From: Gammaproteobacteria bacterium
GTDB taxonomy: Bacteria; Pseudomonadota; Gammaproteobacteria; Eutrophobiales; Eutrophobiaceae
Reading direction: 5' to 3'
DNA length: 6,709 bases
Assembly: GCA_012270695.1 (NCBI GenBank)
Contig: JAAXHV010000539.1
Span: 1-6,709, forward strand
Shown here: one piece after another, positions 1 through 6,050 of the stretch
Layout: every line of letters begins with the position of its first letter
How positions within the stretch are numbered: the first letter of the stretch is position 1
The notes under the pieces: generated by a model
What the model saw: only the letters and a program-made list of their open reading frames with translations
Database searches by the model: none
Told to the model about the DNA's origin: nothing
Translations under genes and position numbers: made by a program

Positions 1-1164
1 TAAAGCGTGCGTGCCGACAACGACAGTCGGCTGCGCCGAGTTGAGCCGTGTCAGCACTCCTTCTTTTTCCGTGCGCGATTGTTTCCCGGTCAACAGCAAT
101 ACCGCTATGCCGATAGGTAAAAACCATTGTTTGATATTGAAATAATGCTGGTCGGCAAGAATTTCCGTAGGCGCCATCAGGGCAACCTGGTAACCTGAAT
201 GGATGACTAGCAGGGCGGCAATAGCCGCCACTACGGTTTTGCCGGAGCCGACGTCTCCCTGAACCAGACGCAGCATCGGCACAGGCTGCGCCATATCTTT
301 CCGAATTTCGGCCAGAACCCGCTTCTGCGCCCGGGTCAGTTCGAAAGGGAGATTGTCCAGAAAATCCTTAACCTTGCCGTTGGCGGCTTTGCTGATGGGA
401 AACCCCGCCTGCGTCTGCGCCTTTTTTCTGAGCAGGCGCAGGCTCAGGTGATGCGCCAGCAACTCTTCGAATGCGAGGCGTTGCTGTGCAGGGTGACTGG
501 CGTCCATCAGGCTGTCTGTATCGGCGTCCTGCGGCGGTCTGTGAACATACCGCACCGCCTGTTCCAGGTTGAACAGGGCAAACTGGTTTAATATCCTGTC
601 CGGCAGTAACTCAGCCAGGCCGCTCTTGTCCCTGTCCAAGGCATCCAGGGCCTGGCTGGTCAGGTTACGCAACTTGAATTGGGAAATACCCTGGGTCAAT
701 GGATAGACAGGGGTCAGGGTCTGCTCCAGGGCGATATCCTGATCCCTGTCGATGCGCCGATACTCCGGATGGATCATCTCCAGGGAATGATTGACCTTTC
801 TTATCTGGCCCCAGCAACGCACGGTCATGCCTTGTTTCAGGTTGGCCTGCTGCGCCCAGGAGAAATGGAAGAACCTCAGGGTTATGGCGCCGGTGCCGTC
901 ACTGATACGGCAGACCAGACTACGGCGCCGGCCGGTCAGCACCTGGACCAGTTCGACCGTACCCTGACACAGGGCGCTGTCACCTGGCCTCAGACTGCCG
1001 ATGGGACTGAGCCGGGTACGGTCGATATATCGAAAGGGCAGGTGAAACAGCAGGTCCTGGACTTGACGGATTCCCAGGTTCTGCAACTTTTCGCCGACCC
1101 GTGGGCCCACGCCTTTCAAGGCATTGACGGGAGCGCTGAGAGTTGGGAGTTGTTCGGGTCCCAC
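1..1164 (-). CDS. recG: ATP-dependent DNA helicase RecG, N-terminal 388 residues (C-terminus beyond left edge)
   Basis: RecG is a cytoplasmic superfamily 2 translocase that remodels stalled replication forks and branch-migrates Holliday junctions. Seen in the translation: an N-terminal GVGPRVGEKL segment (about residues 18-27), followed by the wedge/OB region with LLFHLPFRYIDRT. The helicase Q-motif LPFELTRAQ is at 272-280 and Walker A GDVGSGKT at 303-310 (Lys309). Motif Ia APTEILADQH is at 331-340, TGK at 359-361, and VGTHAL runs into the window edge. The family is about 690 residues, so the DExH box and second RecA lobe lie outside. The start is a GTG at 1162-1164. It is the first start codon after an in-frame stop, which is the spoT stop itself, and it places GVG close to its position in E. 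coli RecG. There is no clear Shine-Dalgarno. It begins 12 bases after spoT and is probably co-transcribed with it. Confidence 0.95.
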   Translation of the reverse strand, partial: MGPEQLPTLSAPVNALKGVGPRVGEKLQNLGIRQVQDLLFHLPFRYIDRTRLSPIGSLRPGDSALCQGTVELVQVLTGRRRSLVCRISDGTGAITLRFFHFSWAQQANLKQGMTVRCWGQIRKVNHSLEMIHPEYRRIDRDQDIALEQTLTPVYPLTQGISQFKLRNLTSQALDALDRDKSGLAELLPDRILNQFALFNLEQAVRYVHRPPQDADTDSLMDASHPAQQRLAFEELLAHHLSLRLLRKKAQTQAGFPISKAANGKVKDFLDNLPFELTRAQKRVLAEIRKDMAQPVPMLRLVQGDVGSGKTVVAAIAALLVIHSGYQVALMAPTEILADQHYFNIKQWFLPIGIAVLLLTGKQSRTEKEGVLTRLNSAQPTVVVGTHAL

Positions 1165-1176
1165 GAGCCGGAATGC

Positions 1177-3288
1177 TTATCTTCTGCTGATCCTGGATAC
1201 GTGGGGAATATTCCTGATCCGCCTTATGATATTGGCCAGATGCAGCCGATCTGTGACTTCCACAACGAACTTCAGGGTGGTATAGCGATCATCCTTATCG
1301 TGCATTTCCACACTCACGATATTGGCGTTACGCGCGGCAATTTCTGTCGCGATCTTGGCTAACACGCCGCGCTGGTTGGTGACTTCCACCCTGATATTGG
1401 TCGGAAAACTGCTATCAATCTCCTCTTCCCAGGCGACGTCAAGCCATTTGTCCGGGTGATTCCTGAATTCCGTCACGTTCGGGCAGGTCTGGTGGTGTAC
1501 GACAATACCGCGGCCGGTCGTAACAAACCCGAGAATAGGATCACCCGGTATGGGCCGGCAGCACTTGGGAAAGTTGACTACCATGCCCTCGGTCCCTCGT
1601 ATAGTCAGTGGTACGTTGTACCTGCTGGTCTTCTTTTTGACTGGTGTCGGTTTCTCAATCAATTGCTTTGCAACGATGGCGGCAATCCGGTTACCCAACC
1701 CCACTTCCTGGAGTAATTCATTCTGGTTATCCAGGTTGAATTCTTTCAGCAACTTGTTCCATTGAGCGGGTTTGATATCGTCAAAACCGGTCGAATACAT
1801 CTTCAGTTCCCTGATGAGGAGGCGTTTACCCAGCGCCTGCGCCTCACTCTTGCGCAGGTTTTTCAGATAGTGCCTGATGTTTGCCCTGGCCTTTGCCGTA
1901 ACGGCAAAATTCAGCCAGGAAGGGTCGGGTTTTGCGCCGGGCGCGGTAATCACTTCAACGGTTTGCCCGGTGACAAGGTGGGTACTCAAGGGCGCCAGGC
2001 GCCGGTCAATCCTGACTCCGACGCAACTGTTGCCCACGTCAGTATGAATTGCGTAGGCAAAATCCACTGCCGTAGCGCCTTTTTGCAGTTCAAAGATATC
2101 TCCTTTGGGCGTAAAGGCATAAACGGCTTCAGGAAACAAATCGATTTTAACGTGTTCCAGAAAATCCTGCGGATTACCCGCCGCGGTTTGCATTTCTATG
2201 ACGTGTTGCAACCATTCCCGGGCGCGTTTATGCGCGCCGGTCCGGTCGGTGGACGGCCCCGATTTATACAACCAATGGGCTGCTATGCCGACTTCGGCGA
2301 CGTCGTTCATGTCCGTGGTCCTTATCTGCACTTCCAGCGGTACGCCGAAAGGACCGAACAGGACGGTGTGCAGTGACTGGTAGCCGTTTGACTTGGGTAT
2401 GGCCACGTAGTCCTTGAATTTTCCGGGAACAGGGCGGTACAGGTTATGCACGGTGCCAACCACGCGATAGCAGGTATCGACGTCATCGACAATGATGCGA
2501 AAGGCGTAAACGTCATATACCTCGCTGAAGGAGAGATCCTTCTCCAGCATTTTTTGATATATGCCGTACAGGTGTTTTTCCCTGCCGACCACCTTGGCAG
2601 GAATTTTTTCCTGTCTTAACCGGCGTTTGATCGAGTTTTTTATCTTGTCAATGATTTCCTTGCGGTGCCCCCTGGCCTTGATTATCTGTTCGTTCAGGAT
2701 GCGATAGCGCATGGGATAGAGTGTTGCAAAGCCCAGGTCCTCGAGCTCCAGGCGGATGCTGTTTATGCCGAGACGCTGGGCTATTGGCGCATAGATATCA
2801 AGGGTTTCCCTGGCGATGCGCCGGCGCCTGGCCGGGTCGAGGGCGCCCAGGGTACGCATATTGTGCAGCCGATCAGCCAGCTTTACGATGATGACGCGGA
2901 TATCATTGCTCATGGCCATCAGCATTTTGCGGAAGTTCTGGGCCTGGGCTTCCGCGTGTGAATCAAACTCAATCTGCGTCAGCTTGCTGACGCCGTCAAC
3001 CAGTTCCGCAATACCCTTGCCGAACCTGCGCGTGATTTCTTTTTTATCGGTGCCGGTATCTTCAATGACGTCATGCAAAATAGCCGCAGCCAGGGTCTGG
3101 TGATCCATGTGCATGTCGCCAAGGATGCCGGCTACTTCCAAAGGGTGGCTGATATAAGGTTCGCCGCTTTTGCGGTGCTGACCCTCGTGAGCAGAAGCGC
3201 TGAACTCATAGGCGCGACGTACCTTTTCAACCTCCTCGGAGGTGAGATAACCGCCTATTCTTTTTTCAAGTTCAGAAATGGTCGTCAT
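1177..3288 (-). CDS. spoT: Bifunctional (p)ppGpp synthetase/hydrolase SpoT
   Basis: This cytoplasmic long RelA/SpoT homologue makes and degrades the stringent-response alarmone (p)ppGpp. At 703 residues it is close to E. coli SpoT (702). Domains seen: HD hydrolase (HEGQHRKSGEPYISHP at 34-49, HD at 72-73, LADRLHNMRT at 137-146). The synthetase domain has GREKHLYGIYQKM at 235-247, NGYQSLHT at 301-308 and EVQIRT at 319-324. TGS is at about 388-450, the zinc-finger/conserved-cysteine domain has CCRPIPGD at 576-583 plus HHQTC at 598-602, and the C-terminal ACT domain is at about 630-703. The HD catalytic residues are intact, so hydrolase activity is expected. The synthetase motif that is RxKD in SpoT reads KFKD (290-293). 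ATG 3288 was chosen over an in-frame TTG at 3327 because its first residues align with the SpoT N-terminus. No Shine-Dalgarno precedes it. It lies between rpoZ and recG, the conserved context. Confidence 0.97.
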   Translation of the reverse strand: MTTISELEKRIGGYLTSEEVEKVRRAYEFSASAHEGQHRKSGEPYISHPLEVAGILGDMHMDHQTLAAAILHDVIEDTGTDKKEITRRFGKGIAELVDGVSKLTQIEFDSHAEAQAQNFRKMLMAMSNDIRVIIVKLADRLHNMRTLGALDPARRRRIARETLDIYAPIAQRLGINSIRLELEDLGFATLYPMRYRILNEQIIKARGHRKEIIDKIKNSIKRRLRQEKIPAKVVGREKHLYGIYQKMLEKDLSFSEVYDVYAFRIIVDDVDTCYRVVGTVHNLYRPVPGKFKDYVAIPKSNGYQSLHTVLFGPFGVPLEVQIRTTDMNDVAEVGIAAHWLYKSGPSTDRTGAHKRAREWLQHVIEMQTAAGNPQDFLEHVKIDLFPEAVYAFTPKGDIFELQKGATAVDFAYAIHTDVGNSCVGVRIDRRLAPLSTHLVTGQTVEVITAPGAKPDPSWLNFAVTAKARANIRHYLKNLRKSEAQALGKRLLIRELKMYSTGFDDIKPAQWNKLLKEFNLDNQNELLQEVGLGNRIAAIVAKQLIEKPTPVKKKTSRYNVPLTIRGTEGMVVNFPKCCRPIPGDPILGFVTTGRGIVVHHQTCPNVTEFRNHPDKWLDVAWEEEIDSSFPTNIRVEVTNQRGVLAKIATEIAARNANIVSVEMHDKDDRYTTLKFVVEVTDRLHLANIIRRIRNIPHVSRISRR

Positions 3289-3295
3289 AAAGAAA

Positions 3296-3301
3296 AGTAT
3301 A
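3296..3301 (-). promoter_or_regulatory. Candidate -10 box for spoT giving a leaderless transcript
   Basis: The minus strand reads TATACT (5 of 6 to the sigma-70 consensus) with only 7 bases before the spoT ATG. Transcription from it would start at or next to the A of the ATG. There is no good -35 at 16-18 bases; a TTGCCC lies 20 bases upstream. This is inferred from spacing alone, and the box may be chance in an AT-rich stretch. Confidence 0.3.
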
Positions 3302-3340
3302 ACCCGCGTTTTCGAAAAATGGGGCAAAACCCGGGCAGGT

Positions 3341-3356
3341 CTGCCAAAAGCGGCAG
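3341..3356. repeat. Short hairpin (5-bp arms) upstream of spoT
   Basis: The arms ctgcc (3341-3345) and ggcag (3352-3356) are perfect inverted repeats around a 6-base loop. They lie in the rpoZ-spoT gap, about 50 bases before the spoT start. No U-tract follows on the minus strand. It is too short to assign a role. Confidence 0.3.
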
Positions 3357-3389
3357 TTTAACCCGGATTTTTCACCAGGTGATGCGATG

Positions 3390-3469
3390 ACAAATCGTCA
3401 GGACAGACGATTTGTACGGCGTAAGCCGCCCAAAGGGTTGCGCCCAGGGAGGGGCGCGATGAATGCGCC
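3390..3469. repeat. Cluster of consecutive palindromes, REP-like intergenic element
   Basis: Four inverted repeats are packed into 80 bases of the rpoZ-spoT gap. A is acaaatcgtc/gacgatttgt, a perfect 10-bp stem at 3390-3399 and 3406-3415 with loop aggaca. B is cggc/gccg at 3417-3428 around gtaa. C is gcgccc/gggcgc at 3440-3445 and 3452-3457 with loop agggag. D is ggcgc/gcgcc at 3453-3457 and 3465-3469. C and D share the middle arm, so only one can form at a time. No U-tract follows on either strand, so a simple terminator is unlikely. The dense palindromes and the similar A and C loops (both beginning agg) suggest a dispersed REP or MITE-like element. It may also act as an RNA processing or stabilising structure between rpoZ and spoT. 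Copy number elsewhere is unknown. Confidence 0.55.
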
Positions 3470-3472
3470 GGA

Positions 3473-3757
3473 TCAGAATGAGTCTTCGTTGGCCATTTCA
3501 CCTGAGTCCACTGTCTGGAATTCGATTTCTCCTATATCGGCCTCAAACTTGGATCTACCGATAGCATCGATATTATCCTGGGTCACTACTCCCGCCGCTA
3601 TTTCCCTTAGCGCCATAACAGTGGGTTTATCCGACTGGTCTTCGATCAGGGGGTCGGAACCCATCAGCAGTTGCCTGGTACGTTTGCTTGCCAGCAAAAC
3701 CAGATCATAGCGGTTTACAATATTTTCCAAACAGTCTTCTACAGTCAGTCTAGCCAT
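3473..3757 (-). CDS. rpoZ: DNA-directed RNA polymerase omega subunit
   Basis: Omega is the small RNA polymerase subunit that helps beta-prime fold and assemble. In E. coli it forms part of ppGpp binding site 1. The 94-residue product is close to E. coli omega (91). It opens MARLTVEDCLENIVNRYDL, closely matching the family N-terminus, and continues through LASKRTRQL and the conserved VMALREIAAG segment (about residues 47-56). The C-terminal tail is acidic and variable, as is usual. The ATG at 3755-3757 is fixed by the MAR(L/V)TV start. Only a weak purine stretch (gcagaaa) lies upstream. The gene is 139 bases downstream of gmk and 184 bases upstream of spoT. The order is conserved but the gaps hold hairpins, so expression relative to its neighbours may be tuned. 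Confidence 0.97.
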   Translation of the reverse strand: MARLTVEDCLENIVNRYDLVLLASKRTRQLLMGSDPLIEDQSDKPTVMALREIAAGVVTQDNIDAIGRSKFEADIGEIEFQTVDSGEMANEDSF

Positions 3758-3777
3758 GTTTATTTCTGCAATGTTAA

Positions 3778-3806
3778 AGGAACCTCTGACTTAACCAGAG
3801 GTCCCT
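3778..3806 (-). terminator. gmk-rpoZ intergenic hairpin (weak terminator or attenuator)
   Basis: The arms at 3778-3788 and 3796-3806 enclose a 7-base loop. Read as minus-strand RNA they form 11 consecutive pairs (agggacctctg with cagaggttcct), one of them G-U. Read as plus-strand RNA the same position is an A-C mismatch, so the structure suits transcription from gmk to rpoZ. It is followed by UUAACAUU, a poor U-tract, so partial termination or mRNA processing is more likely than a full stop. It lies 20 bases before the rpoZ start. Confidence 0.5.
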
Positions 3807-3896
3807 GAAGTGATCGGTGGATACTGCACAGTGCCGAAGAAACCCGTAGGCAAGCGGCTTCAAGCGTGCTGATAGCGGGTCAGTTTACCGGAAATA

Positions 3897-4532
3897 TCAG
3901 GCTCGATGCAATAATTTCCGTAATAATTCCTCATAGTAGGCCAGCTGCCGGCCATAGTTGTGCCGGACAGCGACAAGGATCGCAACAAGCTGTTCCAGGG
4001 TGTTGTCAAAGTCGTCGTTGACCACCAGGTAGTCGTATTCATTATAATGCTCAATCTCGCTGACGGCGTCCCGCAAGCGCCGGCGGATATTCCGTTCATC
4101 ATCGCCCCGTCCCTTCAGGCGCTCTTCCAGGGCCGCAAGAGAAGGAGGCAGGATAAAAATATTGACCGCGTCTTCCATGGTTTCACGGGCCTGTTGCGCG
4201 CCTTGCCAATCGATCTCGAGGATGATGTCTGTGCCGCCCGTCAGTTGCTCTTCCACCCAGGCGCGCGCAGTGCCGTAACGATGATCAAATACGGTGGCAT
4301 GTTCCAGAAACCGGTTTTGCTCAAGCAAGGTCTCAAATTCGTCTTCACCGACAAAGTAATAATCGACCCCGTGTTGCTCATGGGGCCGCGGCGGCCGGGT
4401 AGTATGCGAAATGGAAACAGCCAAATCAGGAATAGTTTCCACCAGCGAGCGCACCAGGGAGGTCTTCCCGGCACCGGAGGGCGCTGAAATGATAAACAGG
4501 GTCCCTTTGCGTTTGCCGGTGGGCGTTGTCAT
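3897..4532 (-). CDS. gmk: Guanylate kinase
   Basis: Gmk phosphorylates GMP (and dGMP) to GDP with ATP in the cytosol, an essential step to GTP and to the substrates of (p)ppGpp synthesis. The 211-residue product matches the family length (E. coli 207). The P-loop SAPSGAGKT is at 16-24. GMP-binding residues lie in SHTTRPPRP (42-50), FLEHA (75-79) and YGT (86-88). IDWQGAQQ is at 107-114, the lid-side RLKGRG at 138-143, and the conserved EYDYLVVNDDFD at 165-176. All look intact. The ATG at 4530-4532 puts the P-loop at the usual distance from the N-terminus. There is no clear Shine-Dalgarno. It is the first gene of the minus-strand gmk-rpoZ-spoT-recG cluster and diverges from the deaminase gene. 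The rph-yicC type neighbours sometimes found upstream are absent. Confidence 0.97.
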   Translation of the reverse strand: MTTPTGKRKGTLFIISAPSGAGKTSLVRSLVETIPDLAVSISHTTRPPRPHEQHGVDYYFVGEDEFETLLEQNRFLEHATVFDHRYGTARAWVEEQLTGGTDIILEIDWQGAQQARETMEDAVNIFILPPSLAALEERLKGRGDDERNIRRRLRDAVSEIEHYNEYDYLVVNDDFDNTLEQLVAILVAVRHNYGRQLAYYEELLRKLLHRA

Positions 4533-4543
4533 GGTTTCAGCCC

Positions 4544-4650
4544 GGATATCTCAGCCATCGATGCGATGATACAGAGCCCGGAAACAGCCGGATATGTCTT
4601 TGACGCCGCATAAGTTTCAGTCTGACTCCAAGCGAATTGGTGAGATATCC
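4544..4650 (-). promoter_or_regulatory. Long-range inverted repeat in the gmk 5' leader
   Basis: The arm ggatatctca (4544-4553) is the perfect reverse complement of tgagatatcc (4641-4650), 87 bases apart. If gmk transcription begins near 4649, the transcript's 5' end would pair with a segment ending 11 bases before the ATG, closing a leader domain. A short internal hairpin (ccgg around ctgttt, near 4580-4593) lies inside. A second element, agcccggat (4539-4547), is complementary to 4674-4682 and overlaps the same arm. It could be an RNA switch or operator half-sites. No known riboswitch class was recognised. Confidence 0.3.
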
Positions 4651-4655
4651 AAGTT

Positions 4656-4684
4656 AGTATACATCACAAGGTCATCCGGGCTAA
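4656..4684 (-). promoter_or_regulatory. Candidate sigma-70 promoter for gmk
   Basis: On the minus strand, TTAGCC (-35, 3 of 6) is followed by a 17-base spacer and TATACT (-10, 5 of 6) at 4656-4661. The predicted start is near 4649, which gives a leader of roughly 115 bases before the gmk ATG. The spacing is optimal and the -35 weak. Confidence 0.4.
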
Positions 4685-4723
4685 CCCGCATAACTCATTT
4701 TCTCCCCCAGGCAATCAAAACGT

Positions 4724-4753
4724 TTGACTGCAAGCAAGGGTTTGCCCGATACT
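4724..4753 (+). promoter_or_regulatory. Candidate sigma-70 promoter for the adenine deaminase gene
   Basis: TTGACT (4724-4729, 5 of 6 to the -35 consensus) and GATACT (4748-4753, 4 of 6 to the -10) are separated by 18 bases. The predicted start is near 4760, which leaves about 27 bases of leader before ATG 4787. The TTG of this -35 is in frame with the gene and could be mistaken for a start codon. Confidence 0.45.
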
Positions 4754-4786
4754 AACCAGCCATGTATTATCGATGGTCGGCCCCAT

Positions 4787-5839
4787 ATGAGTGACGTGAT
4801 ACCTGCCCGCTCCCCGTCCGGGGATAGCAACAACATCGCTGCTTTTGTCGCCGCCTTGCCGAAGGCGGAGTTGCACCTGCATATCGAGGGTACGCTGGAA
4901 CCTGAGTTGATGTTTGCCATTGCCGCACGCAACGGTATCCGCCTGCCTTATTCCTCGGTGGAGGAAGTGCGGGCAGCTTACCGGTTTTCCAACCTGCAGG
5001 ATTTTCTCGACATATATTATGCCGGCGCCAGCGCGTTGCTTGAAATGCAGGATTTCTACGACCTGACCTGGGCGTACCTGCAGCGGGCTTTTACCCAGAA
5101 CGTACGCCACGTCGAGATCTTTTTCGATCCCCAGACCCACACCGGACGCGGGGTTGCGTTTGCTACCGTTATTGACGGCATCAGCCGTGCCCTGGATGAC
5201 GCAGAAGCCAGACTGGGGATCAGTTCTCGATTGATTCTGTGTTTTCTACGCCATCTGGACGAGACGGCTGCCCTGCAAACCCTGGATGCGGCCATGCCCT
5301 GGCGCGAGCATATCGCCGGAGTCGGGCTCGATTCGTCCGAGCGCGGCAACCCGCCGGGTAAATTCCGGGAAGTATTCCGGCGCGCCCGGGCCGCGGGTTT
5401 TGTTGCGGTGGCACATGCCGGGGAGGAAGGTCCTCCCGAGTATGTCCGAGAAGCCCTGGACATACTTGAGGTAGTGCGTATCGACCATGGCAATAATGCG
5501 CTGGAGGATGCCGACCTGGTTGCGGAACTGGTGCAAAAGCGTATTCCGCTGACGGTCTGCCCGCTCAGCAATGTGAAGCTCTGCGTCGTGGATGACATCA
5601 GCGCCCATCCGTTGAAACAAATGCTGGACCTGGGTCTGTTTGTGACCGTCAACTCCGATGACCCGGCCTATTTCGGCGGCTACGTCAATGAAAACTACGT
5701 CGCGGTTGCCGAAGCCCTGGGACTTGGCCGGGAAGAACTGGCGCAACTGGCCCGAAATTCCTTCCAGGCATCCCTGCTCAGTCAGGCTGCGAAATCTGTG
5801 TTAATCGCAGAACTGGATGCAGTTACACACAGGTTTTGA
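4787..5839 (+). CDS. add: Adenine deaminase, type 2 (adenosine deaminase superfamily; often labelled adenosine deaminase)
   Basis: The enzyme is a zinc-dependent TIM-barrel hydrolase that deaminates a 6-aminopurine, probably adenine to hypoxanthine. Metal and catalytic residues are in place: HLHIEG (H30, H32), HAGEEG (H210, E213), IDHG (H234) and NSDDPAYF (D291, D292). The whole chain closely resembles Pseudomonas PA0148, shown experimentally to be an adenine deaminase: LPKAELHLH, EGTLEPEL, FFDPQTHT, GLDSSE and CPLSN all match. Classical adenosine deaminases have HxHLDG, whose Asp contacts the ribose 5'-OH. Glu here (E34) fits a base rather than a nucleoside substrate. The product is 350 residues, with about 20 extra at the N-terminus compared with PA0148 and a slightly long C-terminal tail. 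ATG 4787 was chosen over TTG 4724, which sits in a -35 box. The GTG at 4796 is also possible. No strong Shine-Dalgarno. It would feed hypoxanthine to the xanthine dehydrogenase encoded downstream. Confidence 0.9.
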   Translation: MSDVIPARSPSGDSNNIAAFVAALPKAELHLHIEGTLEPELMFAIAARNGIRLPYSSVEEVRAAYRFSNLQDFLDIYYAGASALLEMQDFYDLTWAYLQRAFTQNVRHVEIFFDPQTHTGRGVAFATVIDGISRALDDAEARLGISSRLILCFLRHLDETAALQTLDAAMPWREHIAGVGLDSSERGNPPGKFREVFRRARAAGFVAVAHAGEEGPPEYVREALDILEVVRIDHGNNALEDADLVAELVQKRIPLTVCPLSNVKLCVVDDISAHPLKQMLDLGLFVTVNSDDPAYFGGYVNENYVAVAEALGLGREELAQLARNSFQASLLSQAAKSVLIAELDAVTHRF

Positions 5840-5873
5840 AAAGAGGACAGACTTATTTTTTCACAGCTCCGGC

Positions 5874-5901
5874 CGGGGACAAATTTTAATGGGTGTCCCC
5901 G
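5874..5901. repeat. Palindrome downstream of the deaminase gene, possible REP/MITE remnant or terminator
   Basis: The arms cggggaca (5874-5881) and tgtccccg (5894-5901) form a perfect 8-bp stem around a 12-base AT-rich loop, 35 bases after the stop codon. A nearby ggacag followed by acttatttttt (5845-5861) has the look of short REP-type repeats common in gammaproteobacteria, but this is from memory of their style and not a match. Only gttt follows the stem, so it would be a weak terminator. The rest of the 211-base gap to hiuH shows no gene. Confidence 0.4.
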
Positions 5902-6029
5902 TTTCCTGTTCGATATCGGCAAATGTCGATGTCGGCAATCCTGTATTTTCTGTTGGTCCGGGTGAACGATATTTATTTCCGCCGATGACGAGCGACGGTA
6001 TATGAGATATGCGGGTTAAGTACAGGTTC

Positions 6030-6038
6030 TGCTAGAAT
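6030..6038 (+). promoter_or_regulatory. Candidate extended -10 promoter for hiuH
   Basis: TGCTAGAAT combines the extended TGn element with TAGAAT (5 of 6 to TATAAT) at 6033-6038. No good -35 is seen at 16-18 bases, which extended -10 promoters can tolerate. The predicted start is near 6045, only about 6 bases before the hiuH ATG, so the mRNA would be almost leaderless. It would drive hiuH and xdhA. Confidence 0.4.
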
Positions 6039-6050
6039 GTCCTTGATAAT

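Noticed and set aside
679..1362. 227-codon plus-strand open frame over the start of recG and the end of spoT
   Set aside because: It lies opposite two clearly conserved genes and its translation shows no recognisable domain; it is a shadow of high-constraint coding on the other strand.
1762..2376. 204-codon plus-strand open frame inside spoT
   Set aside because: Antisense to the TGS and synthetase coding region with no family resemblance.
3289..3327. 13-residue N-terminal extension of SpoT from TTG 3327
   Set aside because: SpoT from ATG 3288 already has the expected length and aligned N-terminus.
3387..3710. 107-codon plus-strand open frame starting in the palindrome cluster
   Set aside because: Its first third is a translation of the repeats and the rest is antisense to rpoZ.
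3960..4487. 175-codon plus-strand open frame opposite gmk
   Set aside because: Fully antisense to conserved guanylate kinase with no domain of its own.
4724..4786. N-terminal extension of the deaminase from TTG 4724
   Set aside because: The TTG is better explained as part of a TTGACT -35 box, and the family begins close to the LPKAELHLH segment, so 21 more residues are not needed.
4715..5140. 141-codon minus-strand open frame over the deaminase promoter and 5' end
   Set aside because: Antisense to the conserved HLHIEG region; no recognisable protein features.
5911..5937. Near-repeat of tcggcaa with a cgatatcg palindrome
   Set aside because: Too short and imperfect to separate from chance.
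5817..6005. 62-codon plus-strand open frame between the deaminase gene and hiuH
   Set aside because: It covers the AT-rich gap and palindrome; the translation has no recognisable family and the start lies inside the deaminase gene.
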